Under the pieces are notes generated by a model. That model had not been told where the DNA came from and searched no databases. It saw only the letters and a list, made by a program, of their open reading frames with translations. 64,000 bases of DNA from Paulinella micropora (Eukaryota > Cercozoa > Imbricatea > Euglyphida > Paulinellidae), in NCBI GenBank assembly GCA_019918135.1, contig WBZZ01000820.1, forward strand, positions 208,501 to 272,500, written 5' to 3'. Position numbers and translations under genes: made by a program. Of this stretch, positions 1 to 10,539 are shown piece by piece; the stretch's first letter is position 1, and each line of letters begins with the position of its first letter.

Positions 1-199
1 GACGACGTCGAGGAGGACCACCCCACAACGGACGGGCTCGAAGACGAGGTCGACGAGGACCACCCCACAGCGGACGGGCTCGAAGACGACGTCGAGGACA
101 ACCTCCCCACAACCGACGGGCTCGAAGACGACGATGTCGACGAGGACCACCCCACAGCGGACGAGCTCGAAGACGACGTCGAGGACGACCGATCTAAAG
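1..199 (+). repeat. 42-bp coding minisatellite, acidic 14-residue repeat
   Basis: About 4.6 tandem copies of a 42-bp unit, one copy being 45 bp. All units keep one open plus-strand frame, which reads as 14-residue repeats of the type DDVEEDHPTTDGLE. Unit length and indels are multiples of three, which suggests this is, or was, the end of a coding exon entering from the left. The frame runs on into the GA tract and stops at 304-306. No wider gene can be seen because the window starts here. Confidence 0.6.
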
Positions 200-238
200 A
201 AGGAGAAGAAGGGATGGGAGGAGAGAGAGCGAGAGAGC

Positions 239-240
<2 letters not shown>

Positions 241-292
<52 letters not shown>

Positions 293-466
293 AAACCAGA
301 ATCTGAAGTTGCAGGAACTAGGGAAGGTATCCCACCTAAAAAGGATATATACTATAATAAATTCAAATCATGTCTACTACAGAAAAACGAACGAGAGAGA
401 GAGAGAGAGAGAGAGGGAGGGAGGAGAGAGAGAGAGAGGGAGAGAGAGAGGGAGAGAGAGAGAGCC
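241..466. repeat. GA microsatellites (two tracts)
   Basis: (GA)n runs at about 241-292 and 390-466, separated by an AT-rich spacer. Arg/Glu-alternating reading frames across them are artefacts of the repeat. Confidence 0.9.
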
Positions 467-3343
467 GGGAAGGCGTTTCTCCAAACACCCGATCCAGAGT
501 CGCCATGACAGCAGGGTTGTGCGCTAAGCGCAGCTTCTTGACGCCGGCAGTACTGCCGCGGCGGACTGGCTCGGAGTCCGCCTTTTGTTTCAGGCCGCGG
601 CCGCGGACTGGCTCGGACTCTTCATCATCCGAATCTACAGAGCAAGCCTGCTCTGCTTTTCGGCCGCGCCTACTACTAGCTAAATCGTAAACTTCACGCC
701 AGGCCCCCGTCCGCTGCGGTTCAACAGAGTTGTACTCGTCGAGGGCCCTGCCAGTGTCGCTGTGTAGAGGAGCAGTCTGAGTCATTGCCATAGCGTCCGC
801 CTTACGTTTCTGCTAAGCGGGGCGGTTAGTGTTGGTGTTCGCCTCAGTAGTCGTTGCTTGCCGGAGCTGCTGACGTCTTGGAAGAACAGAGACCTGTTTG
901 TACGTAGATGGATCTTTGATGTCGGTGCGGACCGGAGTCTCAATCCCAAGAAGGTATTCCTCCATGACATTTGGGTCGAGGGTCCTGGCCCAAGGGAGGA
1001 GGTCATCCAGATTGCGCGGCCAGCCGACGCCATACGTGAGTAGGACTTGGTTCGAATGTTGATTCCATCGGTCGCGTTCCATCGGGGTGAGCATACGGCT
1101 CAAGTCTTCAATCTGATTTCCGTCGCAGATGCTCACGCCAGCTGCATGTGTGGTCTCGTAAAACGTAATACACCGATGAATGTACGCCAAAAGTTGTTCT
1201 TTCTGAAAACGTTGTAGATCGAGAGTTTGGAGAGCTGACTTGTATAAGTCGGGTTTGTCCAGACAGCCATGGATAAGGTCGCGAATGAATAACAGCCAGA
1301 TGAGGGACAGCGAACTCCAAACTTGCTGAATTGAGTCGGTGACGCGGACGAAGCGGTACCAACAGGCGTCCATGATTGTGACCGTAACTCTATCTCCCCA
1401 CTCGCTAACATTGCTTGTAGGTAGGGGGTGACCCTAAAACGACAAAACCAAACACATACTGTGTTGGTTGATTGCATAGTGTGTATAAGGGCAGAGGAGG
1501 GACACAAAAATTCAACGGCAGGTGAACGGTCTGTCGAGACATATGTGTTTTTGGTTACCACTGTCCTAATACGTTGTTGTATAGCCACTCCTGAAAGAGA
1601 GGGTCTTTCCAAATCGATCTGTGCACAGAACAAGTGCCATTTTGAATTCTAATGTGTATCATTACAACTGGTTCCACGTTGATACTTGGGATAACAACCG
1701 CCCGCTGTGTGATAAGGATACCGATGGATATGAGGTAAGTGGTCTTAGCCTTGACACCGAGAGGCGATATGAGTTCGTTTCAACTACTGCTGGATCCCTT
1801 CTGTCTGGATCGATGTCGCCTAAAAGTTCGCCAATCGCCGCCCACGTTTCATACTGAGCTGCAGGTAGTTTACCTAATAGCAAAAATAACACAAGAAAAA
1901 TATTTTTGATTAGAAAATCATCATTATGCTCAGCCCCTACCATAGCGATCCCCTACCATAGCGACCCCCTACCTTAGCGACGCCCTACCTTAGCGACCCC
2001 CTACCTTCACAAACAAACAAATTTGATTCGAGTGAGCACCTTGTGCATGCGAGTAGCAGTTCACTCCATATTTTATCAACTCATGCATAGTCATGCGAGT
2101 TCCTGTATTTCCCACCCCAGCGAGAGGTAGCGCGGTGGTGTAATGTCCTACGCGAGTGCAATGATCAAGCCAAGCTTGATCAATTTCTGGCCAGTGCATC
2201 GTGTCTATACACCACAACCGTTGAGTTGCCTTTTGTTTAAGTTTTTCCCTCTTGTCGTTTTCATAGGCTGCCTTTCTTTCATCTTCCTTCATCCTCTTTG
2301 CAGGTGTTGAGTGCAGAAGTGGTAGGCATGAAAGGGAGGATCTTGACAAATCTCTGTCCTTTAAACGACTTCAAAATAAAACGAAACACCCAACCAGCCC
2401 CAGCACAGTGTCCGAAATCAGCATAGCAGCGCTGAATAGCACCTGCATCTAGAGTAAGAAGCGGGCTTTCACCTTTAAATCCCATTACAGGCTCACCTCT
2501 GACTTGCGCTTGTCCGTATAGTTGATACTGCGCTGCGGTTCTGCTTGCAGCTGGCTGACGGTCAAAAACCCAGCGCAGCCTCTTCGCGTGTCCTGGTATT
2601 TTCTCCGCACGGCACCATCCGTACGGGCACCCTACCAAACTACCTCCTCCCTGATGACACAATATATCAAGCATAGCAGGTATGTCAGCACAGACTGACA
2701 ACAAATACACTTTATTCTCATGCATTTTCGTAAATGTAGCCTCACACCAAGGCCAAGCGTTCTTAGGCTTGATTCCATATGGAAGAATGTCTAAAAAGTC
2801 ATTGTTGTTGTTTTTATTTCGATAGTCTTGATCGAAGTCCATGATTCTACCTACTACCGAAGTCTGTGACTGCTTCATAGCTCTTTTCCCTTTTTGAATA
2901 GGAGCGGCATCCCAAGACCACGCAAGAGCTCTCCATTGCAGAACTTCCTGTTAAATATTTATACACCAGACATAAATATATATTTTTCATAAGTGTCAAT
3001 GAACAAAATTTAATAAAAACTTTATTACCTGAAAAGGTATACTGAGCAGGTATGTTTCCCATGCAGGGGTGTTGTGCACATCCCCGATCGTTGCGTCTGG
3101 TCGGTCTCGGACAGAAACGTAGCCCGGCTGCATCATCTCTATCACTTTCAGCCTGTGTTTCTCCTTGACCACCAACTCTGTGTGTGTAGTTTTATCTTGA
3201 ATGGAAAAAAATTCGAATTGTGAGTTTGTATACAACTCTTCAAGTAGGCAGATACAACGAACTCTTAATAAGAACACTATGGCTGCTTTGAGTCCTGACT
3301 CTGAGTGAGCAGGTGAAATACAAGTAAATAGTAGAGAGGTCAC
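363..3343 (-). CDS. CMC/En-Spm-like (Transposase_21 type) transposase gene with introns
   Basis: Minus-strand gene in several exons. The clearest block (2279-2878) has CADIPAMLDILCHQGGG followed by CPYGWCRAEK, then GEPVMGFKGESPLLTL and a CYADFGHCAGAGWVFRF stretch. This matches the Transposase_21 pattern (D-x-PA, Cys-pair, KG-SPL, DxxH). Downstream exons (1990-2349, 1662-1873, 1133-1633, 813-1373) read like the trailing DUF4218-type part. A good intron sits at 3028-2948 (CAG|GTAATA to TTTAACAG|GAAG), and another probably at 2004-1874 (AAG|GTAGGG to GCTATTAG). There is a frame change near 2290-2330 that I cannot explain by splicing, and an in-frame TAG at 813-815 followed by a basic QKRKADA stretch. 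The gene is therefore probably a decayed transposon copy. No terminal repeats were found. Family assignment rests on motif memory only. Confidence 0.55.
1934..2007. repeat. 16-bp tandem repeat inside a putative intron
   Basis: Nearly five copies of a 16-bp unit (consensus CCCCTACCTTAGCGAC). On the minus strand each unit carries an AAGGTAGG- or ATGGTAGG-type sequence, so the 5' splice donor of the putative intron is repeated in tandem. Confidence 0.75.
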
Positions 3344-3944
3344 TTCGTTTATTTACGTAATTTCGAACTCATTGCAGGCTTGGGTGCAACGTACGATCAA
3401 GTGTAGAACGTAAATTGTGAGGTCTCCAGTTCTCAAACGGATAGTGTCGCGAGTCTTCAAGTAAACAGTCATAAACTGATAGTTGTTGGGTTGTTGGACT
3501 TGAATTGAAATTCCCAAATTGATTTGGGAGTCCTCTTGGCGAAAATGACTGGGAACGGAAAAATATTGCGTTCTTCGATGTATTTAAGTCATTGTCCTAA
3601 AATTTACCGTAAAACATGTTTCACGGGAAATTGGGGGAAATGTAATACTGATGGGGAAATGGCAATAGCTAAAAAGAACTTTGAAGTTATAGTTTGAAAT
3701 CATTTCTGAACGAAATAGAAAACTAGTTAGTGAAGTCGAAACATAGTGCAGAGGAGAATGTAATGAATTTATCAAAAAGAGTGTCCGGTAAATGTTTTGG
3801 CCGGTCGTTAAGGTGCTCAGTCTGATAGCATTCAGGTCGTCGAGAAGGCAGCGGGTGTAACCACGCTGATGAACAACTTAGCGGCAAACCTGTTGGCGTT
3901 CTCTTAAATTAAAGCTAGCAAAAGACTTTTGTTTTAGGATGAAC
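3344..3944. other. AT-rich intergenic segment
   Basis: No convincing gene. A short plus-strand exon-like stretch at about 3835-3907 (preceded by ATTCAG, ending in TAA) could be a terminal exon, but nothing else supports it. Composition is ordinary here and changes sharply at about 3.99 kb. Confidence 0.5.
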
Positions 3945-3996
3945 GGTGAAAACCAGTTTTAAATTTACATTTGCAAAAACTGGAGGGAGTTTCACC
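3945..3996. repeat. Imperfect hairpin at the left edge of the GC-rich island
   Basis: GGTGAAA (3945-3951) pairs with TTTCACC (3990-3996) and CCAGTTTT (3953-3960) with AAAACTGG (3976-3983). The loop is about 15 nt and AT-rich. GC-rich sequence starts directly after the hairpin, so this may be the end or junction of the inserted DNA. Confidence 0.55.
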
Positions 3997-5398
3997 CCGC
4001 GCCCGGCGGGTCCGCCTCGCGACCGCCGCCGGCGGCCGGCGGCCCGGCCCGCGGGGCGTCCGCCGGGGCGGCCGGCGGGGGGGCCGCGTCCCGCGCCCAC
4101 TCCGGCAGCAGCCGGGGGTACAGGTTCCGCAGCAGGTCGAGCTCGGGCCCCGCCAGCCGGGCGCTCAGCTCCAGCACACGCACCAGAGTGTCCAGCCCGG
4201 CGGCCGACGCCGGGGTCGGCAGGACCTCGACGGACCACCAGTACGCGCGCAGCTCCTCCTCGGTCTGCTCCGCGGTGGCGGCGTCCGGTGGCGCGAGGGG
4301 GGGGAGCGCGTGCCACAAGCCCGCCGGCTCGCTCCGCCGGCCCCCCTCCACCGTCCGCGACGACAGCGCCCGGCACCTGGGGCCGATCGCCAGCGCCTGC
4401 CCGTAGTTGATCAGCTCCACGACGACCGTCCGGAGGGCGCGACTGCGAGCCTCGTACGCCCGCCGGCCAGCGCCCCCCCGGCCGCCAGCGCCCCCACGGC
4501 CGCCAGCGCGTGCTCGGGCGTGGCGGACACCTCCTTGGCGCCGCCGGGCAGGCCATAGACCCGCGCCACCAGGTCGGACCACAGGGCGTAGGGGACCTCG
4601 TGCTCCGGGCGCAGGGCTTCCACGTTGCCCTCGCGGCGCCGGCCCAGGACCAGCGCTCCCCTGGCGTGGTCCAGGGTGTATGCCAAGCGCAGATTCTCCA
4701 GCTGCAGCCGCAGGGCATAGTGCTCCAGCAGGGCGCCCAGGGGCGAACAGAGCTGCCCCCGCCCGCCGGGGCGGAAGGGCCCGTACTCCACCACCGACAC
4801 CCGCAGCGGCGCCTTCGCGGCCCCGCCGGCCCCACCAGCCGCGCGCACCCCCCCGCCGCGCCCCGCCGCTTGCAGGTATACCGCCGGCTCCCACGCACGT
4901 CGCGGTACGTGAGCTGGTAGCCGGCGGTGCCCACTACTTACAACACTTCGTCCAGCACCGCGTCCGGCCGGGTGCGCAGCAGCGCGAACCCAAACTTGAA
5001 GAATTCCTGCGACAGGGCCTCGGCCAGGGCTTCCGCGTGCCGCAGGACCACGTCGCGCAGGGGTGCCGGGGCTCTTCGCCGGCCGCCCCCACGAGGCGCA
5101 GCCCCCCCCCCCCCCCCCCGAGCACCGACGCGCGCGAGCTAGCGAGCGCCGCGAACACGCAGGGCTCCAGCGCCAGCCGCTCCACCAACGCCAACACCCC
5201 CGGGTTGAGCTCGACGCTGCCCGGGGCGCCGTACTGCCCGCGCTGCAGCGGGACCCGGTCGGGCGGGGGCGGCGCGGGGCACGGCTGGGGGTACTCCGGG
5301 CCGCGCGCCTCGGCGGGAGCAGCGAGGGCGGGCGGGGGCTCCGGGTCCGTCTCCACCGCCGAGCCATACAGCATCGCATAACACGGCACCGGCTCCAT
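3990..5398 (-). pseudogene. Unknown protein gene of the GC-rich island
   Basis: Coding-like minus-strand region with a plausible start at 5398 (MEPVPCYAMLYGSAVE). Protein-like composition is spread over more than one frame: hydrophobic/acidic helices such as LLEHYALRLQLENLRLAYTL and LDTLVRVLELSARLAGPEL, and few low-complexity stretches apart from a Gly run. I recognise no domain. It looks broken in about three places, although splicing cannot be excluded. It is the leftmost island gene and reads toward the junction hairpin, divergent from the 7-TM gene. A viral structural or host-interaction protein is possible but unsupported. Confidence 0.4.
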
Positions 5399-5771
5399 GG
5401 CCTGGGGTGTCCACGAACTCCTGCCTCCGGCGGCAGCGAGGTCGGGAGGCACCGGCGCCGATCCTACGCCGGGCTGCTTGTTGCGCGGGGCCTCGGGGGA
5501 GGCCCGGCGCCCCTCCTCGCCGGGGGCGCCCCCCTCTCCCCAGCCGCCCCCTCCCCCTCCCCCGCCCAATCCACACCCCCTCCGCTCTGTGGCCCCCTCC
5601 TCACCCCTTCCTCCCGCGCGTTCCCTTCCCGTCCCCCCCCTGCCTCCTCGTTGCCAGGCCCCCGGGCTGGCCTCCTCTTACCTACCTAGGTAAAGAGAGA
5701 GCCAAGGGAGGAGAACTCCGCCAAGAAAACCCCGCCAACGGCTGGCGAACCCGGACGTACACGATCCCGTC

Positions 5772-7142
5772 ATGAATGACACTCTTTTGGCCACCGCCGC
5801 CGGCGCGCTCGAAACCCTGAATCGCACTAGCCTCCCGGCCAACGCACTGCTCGCGGCCGACACGTGCCTGTCGTGCTCCGTGCGGGCACAGCTGCAGGCC
5901 GTGGGCGTAGCTACCTGCAGCAACGGCCTGGTAGAGTCTTTGAATTTTGGCCACGCACAAGCGTCGTTGCTGGGCTTCGAGTCCCTGTCCAGCTTTGAAC
6001 ATTACACCAGCTTCGTCACGCTGGCACCCCTCACCATTCTGCTGGTAGTGTACGGCCTGCGCCTGTGCAGCGGCCGTGCGGCGCTCGCCTGGGCCAGGAG
6101 CTCCAGGGAAGAAAAGATCTACGGCATTATTACGACGTACCAGACCGAGGAAGCGGTAGGGGGCTGCCTGCTGTTCCTGGCGTCCATCACCTTCTTGTCC
6201 ATCCACCTGAGAGGCATCGGCCTCCCCGCGGGCATACTGCGCTGGGGGCCCAAGGGCACTCCGAACACAGTGTTCTCCTTGTACGCCATCTTCGGGCTCG
6301 TCCTGGTGGACTGGAGTGTCCTGATGGTGGCCCGCGCCCTGCAGTCCATCGGGCGCGACGCGTTTATGGTCTACAAGGGCATCGCACACCTAGCCATCTC
6401 GGCCATCTACGGCATCATGTACAGCTGGCTCCCGGAAGCCCAGAACGGGGTGGCGACCGTCCGTCTGCTGGGGGTGACCGCCATGGTGGTCTCCTCCTTA
6501 GTGTACATGTTCTTCATACCCTACGAGCTCTGGGTCTATGGCTCCGACCGCGACGCGGTCCGCTTGCTAGAGGTGATGAAGGCCAAAGAAGGCAACGCCT
6601 TCAATACCCAAGGCCTAGTCAGCAGATGGGGCAACCTCTTCCCGGGTTGGTATGCCTACTCGCGCAGGTCGGCGTACCTGACGGTGATGCACGAGAAGAA
6701 CGTGGGCGCCATGTCCGACCTGGTCTTTATGGCGGGCCTGGCCTGCCAGTACGCGGGCGGCAGCAAGAACCACCACTGGCTGCAGTTCGCCTTGATTGAC
6801 AACTACCACTGCGTCGGCTACAAGATCCTGTTCGTGGCGGCGGCCAACCTGGGCCTAGCGCTCTTTGTGTACGCGCTCTTCTTGCTGTGCGTGGGGGAGG
6901 GCACTGCCTATGTCTTCTGCTGCCCCAACATCCACAGCGAGGAGCAGAACTCGGAGCTGTTGGCCGTGCTAGAGAAAGAGCAGCACTCGTTGACGGGCCC
7001 GGACAGCCTCGAGAGCATCCTGAAGAAATGCAACTGTCGGTACGCGGTGGTAGCGCTCACTACCCTGGCGAGGCAGCTGCAGCCGCCCCCTCAGGGGGGA
7101 GTGCCCGTGCAGGCCACGCACCCCAACTTCCGCTTCCAGTAA
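5772..7142 (+). CDS. Multi-pass (about 7 TM) membrane protein of unknown function
   Basis: Intact 456-residue ORF. The N-terminus is extracellular-like, with NDT and NRT glycosylation sequons and paired Cys (CLSCS). Hydrophobic segments lie near residues 80-98 (FVTLAPLTILLVVYGL), 131-150, 173-193, 206-225, 234-255, 315-330 and 355-380. A conserved-looking cytosolic loop follows TM1 (SSREEKIYGIITTYQTEE), and a ~75-residue hydrophilic C-terminus contains CCPNIHSEEQNSEL. Seven helices invite comparison with rhodopsins, but no lysine lies in the middle of the last helix and no rhodopsin signature is visible. I therefore give no function. An ATTAAA at 7344-7349 could serve as its poly(A) signal. 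This is one of the few whole genes in the island and its start is the first ATG of the frame. Confidence 0.8.
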   Translation: MNDTLLATAAGALETLNRTSLPANALLAADTCLSCSVRAQLQAVGVATCSNGLVESLNFGHAQASLLGFESLSSFEHYTSFVTLAPLTILLVVYGLRLCSGRAALAWARSSREEKIYGIITTYQTEEAVGGCLLFLASITFLSIHLRGIGLPAGILRWGPKGTPNTVFSLYAIFGLVLVDWSVLMVARALQSIGRDAFMVYKGIAHLAISAIYGIMYSWLPEAQNGVATVRLLGVTAMVVSSLVYMFFIPYELWVYGSDRDAVRLLEVMKAKEGNAFNTQGLVSRWGNLFPGWYAYSRRSAYLTVMHEKNVGAMSDLVFMAGLACQYAGGSKNHHWLQFALIDNYHCVGYKILFVAAANLGLALFVYALFLLCVGEGTAYVFCCPNIHSEEQNSELLAVLEKEQHSLTGPDSLESILKKCNCRYAVVALTTLARQLQPPPQGGVPVQATHPNFRFQ

Positions 7143-7285
7143 AGCGCCCCTCCCTGCCGCCGCCGCAGGGCGGCGGTGCAGCCGGGGGGCACGGAGCGGG
7201 AGGGCCGGAGAGAAAGAGAGGAGAGAGAGAAAAGAGTGAGGGACGGGCAGCGGAAAAACAGCCCCCCTGTAGGTAGGCAGGTGCG

Positions 7286-7352
7286 TGTGTGAGCGAGTAG
7301 AGCTCCGTGCCCCCCCCCCCCCCGGCGCCAACTGTACCTAGCAATTAAAACT
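7286..7352. repeat. Intergenic repeat, copy 1 (second copy 8958-9030)
   Basis: A segment with GTGTGTGAGC, AGTAGAGC, CCGTG, a C run of about 14 and a trailing AAAACTT motif recurs at 8958-9030. Both copies lie directly downstream of plus-strand coding sequence (7-TM gene and truncated 33-codon ORF), so it may be a shared 3' processing or termination region. Confidence 0.6.
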
Positions 7353-7463
7353 TAGCAGGTGCATTCTGCCGCATAAAGTATAAGCGAGCCACCATATTTT
7401 TTTTATGAAACAGTCTGGCCCAGAACAGCTTTTCTGTTTTTGGGCCACCGAGCTGACCGCCGG

Positions 7464-8147
7464 CTAGTCCGAGGCCTGGTCCTCCCACACCGCCAGAAAA
7501 TTCTCCGGGTCCAAATCGTCCCAGACAAAGTAGGGCGGCTCAGGAGCTGCTTGTCCTGGCTCCTGCACTACGCACTGTTTTTCGAGCACCTCAGCACAAC
7601 CTTGCAGTATTTCATCGAACCACACCAGGAGTGCCTTGGTTTCGCGGAACGAGGTACGGTCACCGTACCTCAGCCCTTGCTCCTTGGCTTCGTTTTGAAA
7701 CAGCAGGTTGAGGTCCGCGAGCGTGGCTAGCAGGTCGGTGTTCTGCAGTCCGTACAAGACACGAGCACGGGCCGGACTATCAGCGACCGCTGGCCACGAC
7801 TTCTTCGTGGCTTGCTGGTGCAGGTCGTCGAACCAGCACAACAGTTGGCCGCCCCTTCGGAAGCTGTCCTCGAAGCCACCCACGACGAGTTCTATTGCTT
7901 CATTCACGTCATTGGCAATTTTGGGCACGTGTCGCTCCAGCGCCCGGATCAGGCGCTTGTACAGAAAGTGCCTGAAAAAGGTGGTGAGCAGCCGCTGAAA
8001 CAGCACGAGGCGTTGCGTAGGGCGATCCTCCTCGAGGTATTGCTGGATGTACTTGACCCAGCGCGTAAGGGAGCGAGCGCCGTGGTGCCGTCGTTTGGCG
8101 GGGCGGCCGACTTCCTGGCTCAGGGACCGCTTGGGCTGGCTTGACAT
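7464..8147 (-). CDS. Small nuclear-type protein with NLS and acidic C-terminus
   Basis: Intact 227-residue ORF with start at 8147 (MSSQPKRSLSQEV). The N-terminus holds a bipartite-like basic cluster (PKRSLSQEVGRPAKRRHHG). The middle is helical with LVLFQRLLTTFFRHFLYKRL and FRRGGQLLCWFDDLHQQ. The C-terminus is acidic and aromatic (FVWDDLDPENFLAVWEDQ), the composition of an acidic activation domain. A nuclear transcription regulator is a reasonable guess but no family is recognised. It converges with the 7-TM gene, leaving ~320 bp between them. The upstream open frame beyond 8147 is C/G-rich noise. Confidence 0.65.
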   Translation of the reverse strand: MSSQPKRSLSQEVGRPAKRRHHGARSLTRWVKYIQQYLEEDRPTQRLVLFQRLLTTFFRHFLYKRLIRALERHVPKIANDVNEAIELVVGGFEDSFRRGGQLLCWFDDLHQQATKKSWPAVADSPARARVLYGLQNTDLLATLADLNLLFQNEAKEQGLRYGDRTSFRETKALLVWFDEILQGCAEVLEKQCVVQEPGQAAPEPPYFVWDDLDPENFLAVWEDQASD

Positions 8148-8404
8148 AGCGCTACCTAGACAACAGCACAGAAACGCAATATCCTGGGGCAGAGAGACCA
8201 CAGTCCGTGCAAGACAGGACCAGGCCAAGAAGAGCGAAGCCAGGGGGCAGGGAGCTGACGATAACAGTGAGCGGGCTGAATAACAGTGAGCGGGCTGCTT
8301 GGGTGTGACCTGGGTGTGGCTGGGTGGGTGGGTGAGTACGTGAGCTTGGTGAGGTGTCCTGGGTGTCTGAGTAGCTGGACTTTGTGAGGTGACATTCGTG
8401 GGGA

Positions 8405-8955
8405 GAGAGTGCCACGAAAAGTTGGCCCGGGCGCGCGCCGGGAGGGGGACCAGGGCGCGCGCACCTCCCCCCCCCCCCCCCCCCCCGCGTGCCGCGACAG
8501 CGCGCGGCGTCCGGGCGTAGCAGGCGCCCCGGGCCGCGCACCCGGACGCACGCGGTCCTCTGCGTGTGCAGGGTGGGCCGGGGCGCCCACGGCCCGCCTG
8601 GCGTGCCCGCCGTCGCGCGCCGGCACATTCTGCGACGGGCGTGCGCGTGGCGGGCGCCCGCGTGCCGGGGGGGGGATCCCCCGCGCGCGCCGGCACAACC
8701 CGCGTCACACGCGTGCGTGGCGTGCGCCCGCGCCGGCTGGGGGGCGGGGCGCGCCCGTGATTAGGCCGCGCGCGCCCCGAAACCGCGGCACACGACGCGC
8801 CTCGCCCCCCTGGCTCTCGAGCCAAGCCCCCAGACACAGCCACTGCGCCTACTATGCTAGCCCTCACCCCCTCCACGGCTCCCCAGACCCAGGCGCCGCC
8901 AGCCAGCGCTCCCGCCGACGCAGAGTACGACCCCGCACACCCGGCCATGGAGTAG
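8405..8955 (+). pseudogene. Truncated duplicate of the 10.5-kb gene with its upstream region
   Basis: The ATG at 8854 opens a 33-codon ORF (MLALTPSTAPQTQAPPASAP...) ending in TAG at 8953-8955. It and about 100 bp upstream are nearly identical to the start of the gene at 10,540. The further upstream CGCG-rich, C-run-rich DNA of both loci is also of the same type. This is a recent partial duplication. It contains only the N-terminal, proline-rich part. Confidence 0.75.
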
Positions 8956-9307
8956 AGTGTGTGAGCAAGTAGAGCCCCGTGCCCCCCCCCCCCCCGCGCA
9001 AGCTTGGCGTAGCGAGTAAAACTTGGTCGCGGCCGACGAGGGGGGTACTGCCTCCCCCCCCCCTGGCTGTCCTGGGGCGCGTGCGGTCGGCCGGCCGGCG
9101 GGTGCGGCCCGGACGGCGCTCTGCCCCCCGTGCGCGGCGTGCCCGCCCCCCTCCCCTACCGGACTAGGCTCCGGCGTCCGACAAGCTTCCCCGGGCCGGG
9201 GCGGCGGAGCGACCACGGACCGCGGTGGGCCTGAGCCAGTAGCAGCGTGGGTGTTTTAATGAGTGCTTTGGCCTGTGCACAGCCAGAGCAGGGGCAGCTA
9301 GCCCGAG

Positions 9308-10021
9308 TCACTGCGGGCGCGCCAGTAACTCCTTTGCGCCTCCGTCAGCAAGAATTCCCAGATGTACGCCGCCACGGCTATCGCGACTTGGCTCTGGGGG
9401 GGGGAACGTCCTGTCCTGTGCCAGGGCTTGCTGGTACAAGGGCCAACTGGTGGGCAGCTCGCGGCCCACCAGACAACCGCCCCGGCGCACCACCAGGTAG
9501 CCGGGGTGCAAGAGGGTACAGTGCGTGGGCGCGAGAGTGCCGTCCTGCCTCAGGAGCGAGGGCGGGAGCGGCCCACGACCCCGGGCCTGCCACAGACGAC
9601 CGACCGACCCCGGCGGCCCCTGGACACAGCCCCGGTCCACAAAGACTTGTGTACAGAGTTGGCTTAGGAGCGTGGCCACCGCAGCCGTCACTGGCGGCGG
9701 CATACTGGGCGGTGGCGTACTAGGCGGTGGCGTACTGCGCGGTGGCGTACTAGGCGGTGGCGTACTAGGCGGCGGCGTACTGGGCGGTGGCATACTGGAC
9801 GGTCGCGTACTGGGCGGTGGCGTACTAGGCGGTCGCGTACTGGACGGTCGCGTACTGGGCGGTCGCGTACTGGGCGGTCGCGTACTAGGCAGTCGCGTAC
9901 TGGGCCGTCGCGTACTGGGAGGACGGGTGTGGCGGGGACGCGCCGCGCCACGGCGCGCTGCGCCGTGGCTGCTGGGGGGCGCCTGCCGGAGTCTGGCCTG
10001 GGCTCTCGTCGTCACCGGCAT
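9308..10021 (-). CDS. Protein with TRPPS pentapeptide repeats and a unique C-terminal domain
   Basis: ORF of 237 residues from ATG at 10,021 (MPVTTRAQARLRQAPPS). Residues ~35-110 are pentapeptide repeats (STRPP/STPPP type) coded by a 15-bp minisatellite at 9691-9918. The remaining ~125 residues look like a folded domain (TAAVATLLSQLCTQVFVDRG, TLLHPGYLVVRRGGCLVGRE). No family recognised. The minisatellite unit is a multiple of three, so copy changes keep the frame, as expected of a selected coding repeat. It is divergent from the gene at 10,540, with a GC-rich shared upstream region. Confidence 0.5.
   Translation of the reverse strand: MPVTTRAQARLRQAPPSSHGAARRGAARPRHTRPPSTRRPSTRLPSTRPPSTRPPSTRPSSTRPPSTPPPSTRPSSMPPPSTPPPSTPPPSTPPRSTPPPSTPPPSMPPPVTAAVATLLSQLCTQVFVDRGCVQGPPGSVGRLWQARGRGPLPPSLLRQDGTLAPTHCTLLHPGYLVVRRGGCLVGRELPTSWPLYQQALAQDRTFPPPEPSRDSRGGVHLGILADGGAKELLARPQ
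9691..9918. repeat. 15-bp minisatellite, about 15 copies
   Basis: Unit consensus GGCGGTGGCGTACTA, with alternation of GGTGG/GGTCG. It is contained within the minus-strand ORF at 9308-10,021. Confidence 0.9.
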
Positions 10022-10189
10022 GGTCTACAGGGGCACACGAGAGAGGGAAAGAGCAAGGTGTGTGTCCAGGCGCGTGCGCGCACAAACAGCAGGCGAGCAC
10101 AAAGAGCAGAATGGCGTGTGCCACTCTGGCGGACGGCCGGGGGCGTCCGGGCTCATTAGCAGCCGCCTTACTGGTTGGTGTCTCGAGCG

Positions 10190-10539
10190 CCGGAAAAGCG
10201 CCCTCCTCCCCCCCCCCCCCGCCTGCGCACGCGCCGCCCCCCGGGGTGGGGGCGTCCCCCCTCCCTTCCCCCCCCCCCCCCCCCCGCACGGCCCGCCGCC
10301 TGGTACAGGGCGCGCGCGTGCGGCGTGCGCCCCTAGCGCGCGTGCGACAGGGGGCGCCCCCCCCGCGTGCCTGGGTCGCGCGCCACGCGCGCGTGACAGT
10401 AGGCGCCCCCCCCCACCGCGCGCCTGGGGTCGCGCGCCGCGCGCGCACTGCAACCGCCGCACACGACGCGCCTCGCCCACTCGCTACTCACATTTTTGCG
10501 CTGCGAGCCAAGCCCCCAGACACAGCCACTGCGCCTACT
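10190..10539. promoter_or_regulatory. CGCG-rich, C-run-rich upstream region
   Basis: Three C runs of 10 or more and repeated CGCGCG blocks precede the CDS at 10,540. The last ~100 bp (CACACGACGCGCCTCG ... CACTGCGCCTACT) is conserved with the duplicate at 8.8 kb. No TATA box visible. Confidence 0.4.

Noticed and set aside
3835-3907. Terminal coding exon on the plus strand
   Set aside because: An AG acceptor and 23 open codons are too little without upstream exons.
5772-7142. Rhodopsin or heliorhodopsin identity for the 7-TM protein
   Set aside because: Seven helices fit, but there is no lysine in the middle of the last helix and no retinal-pocket signature can be read.
9691-9918. CRISPR-like array
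   Set aside because: 15-bp units with no spacers; a coding minisatellite.
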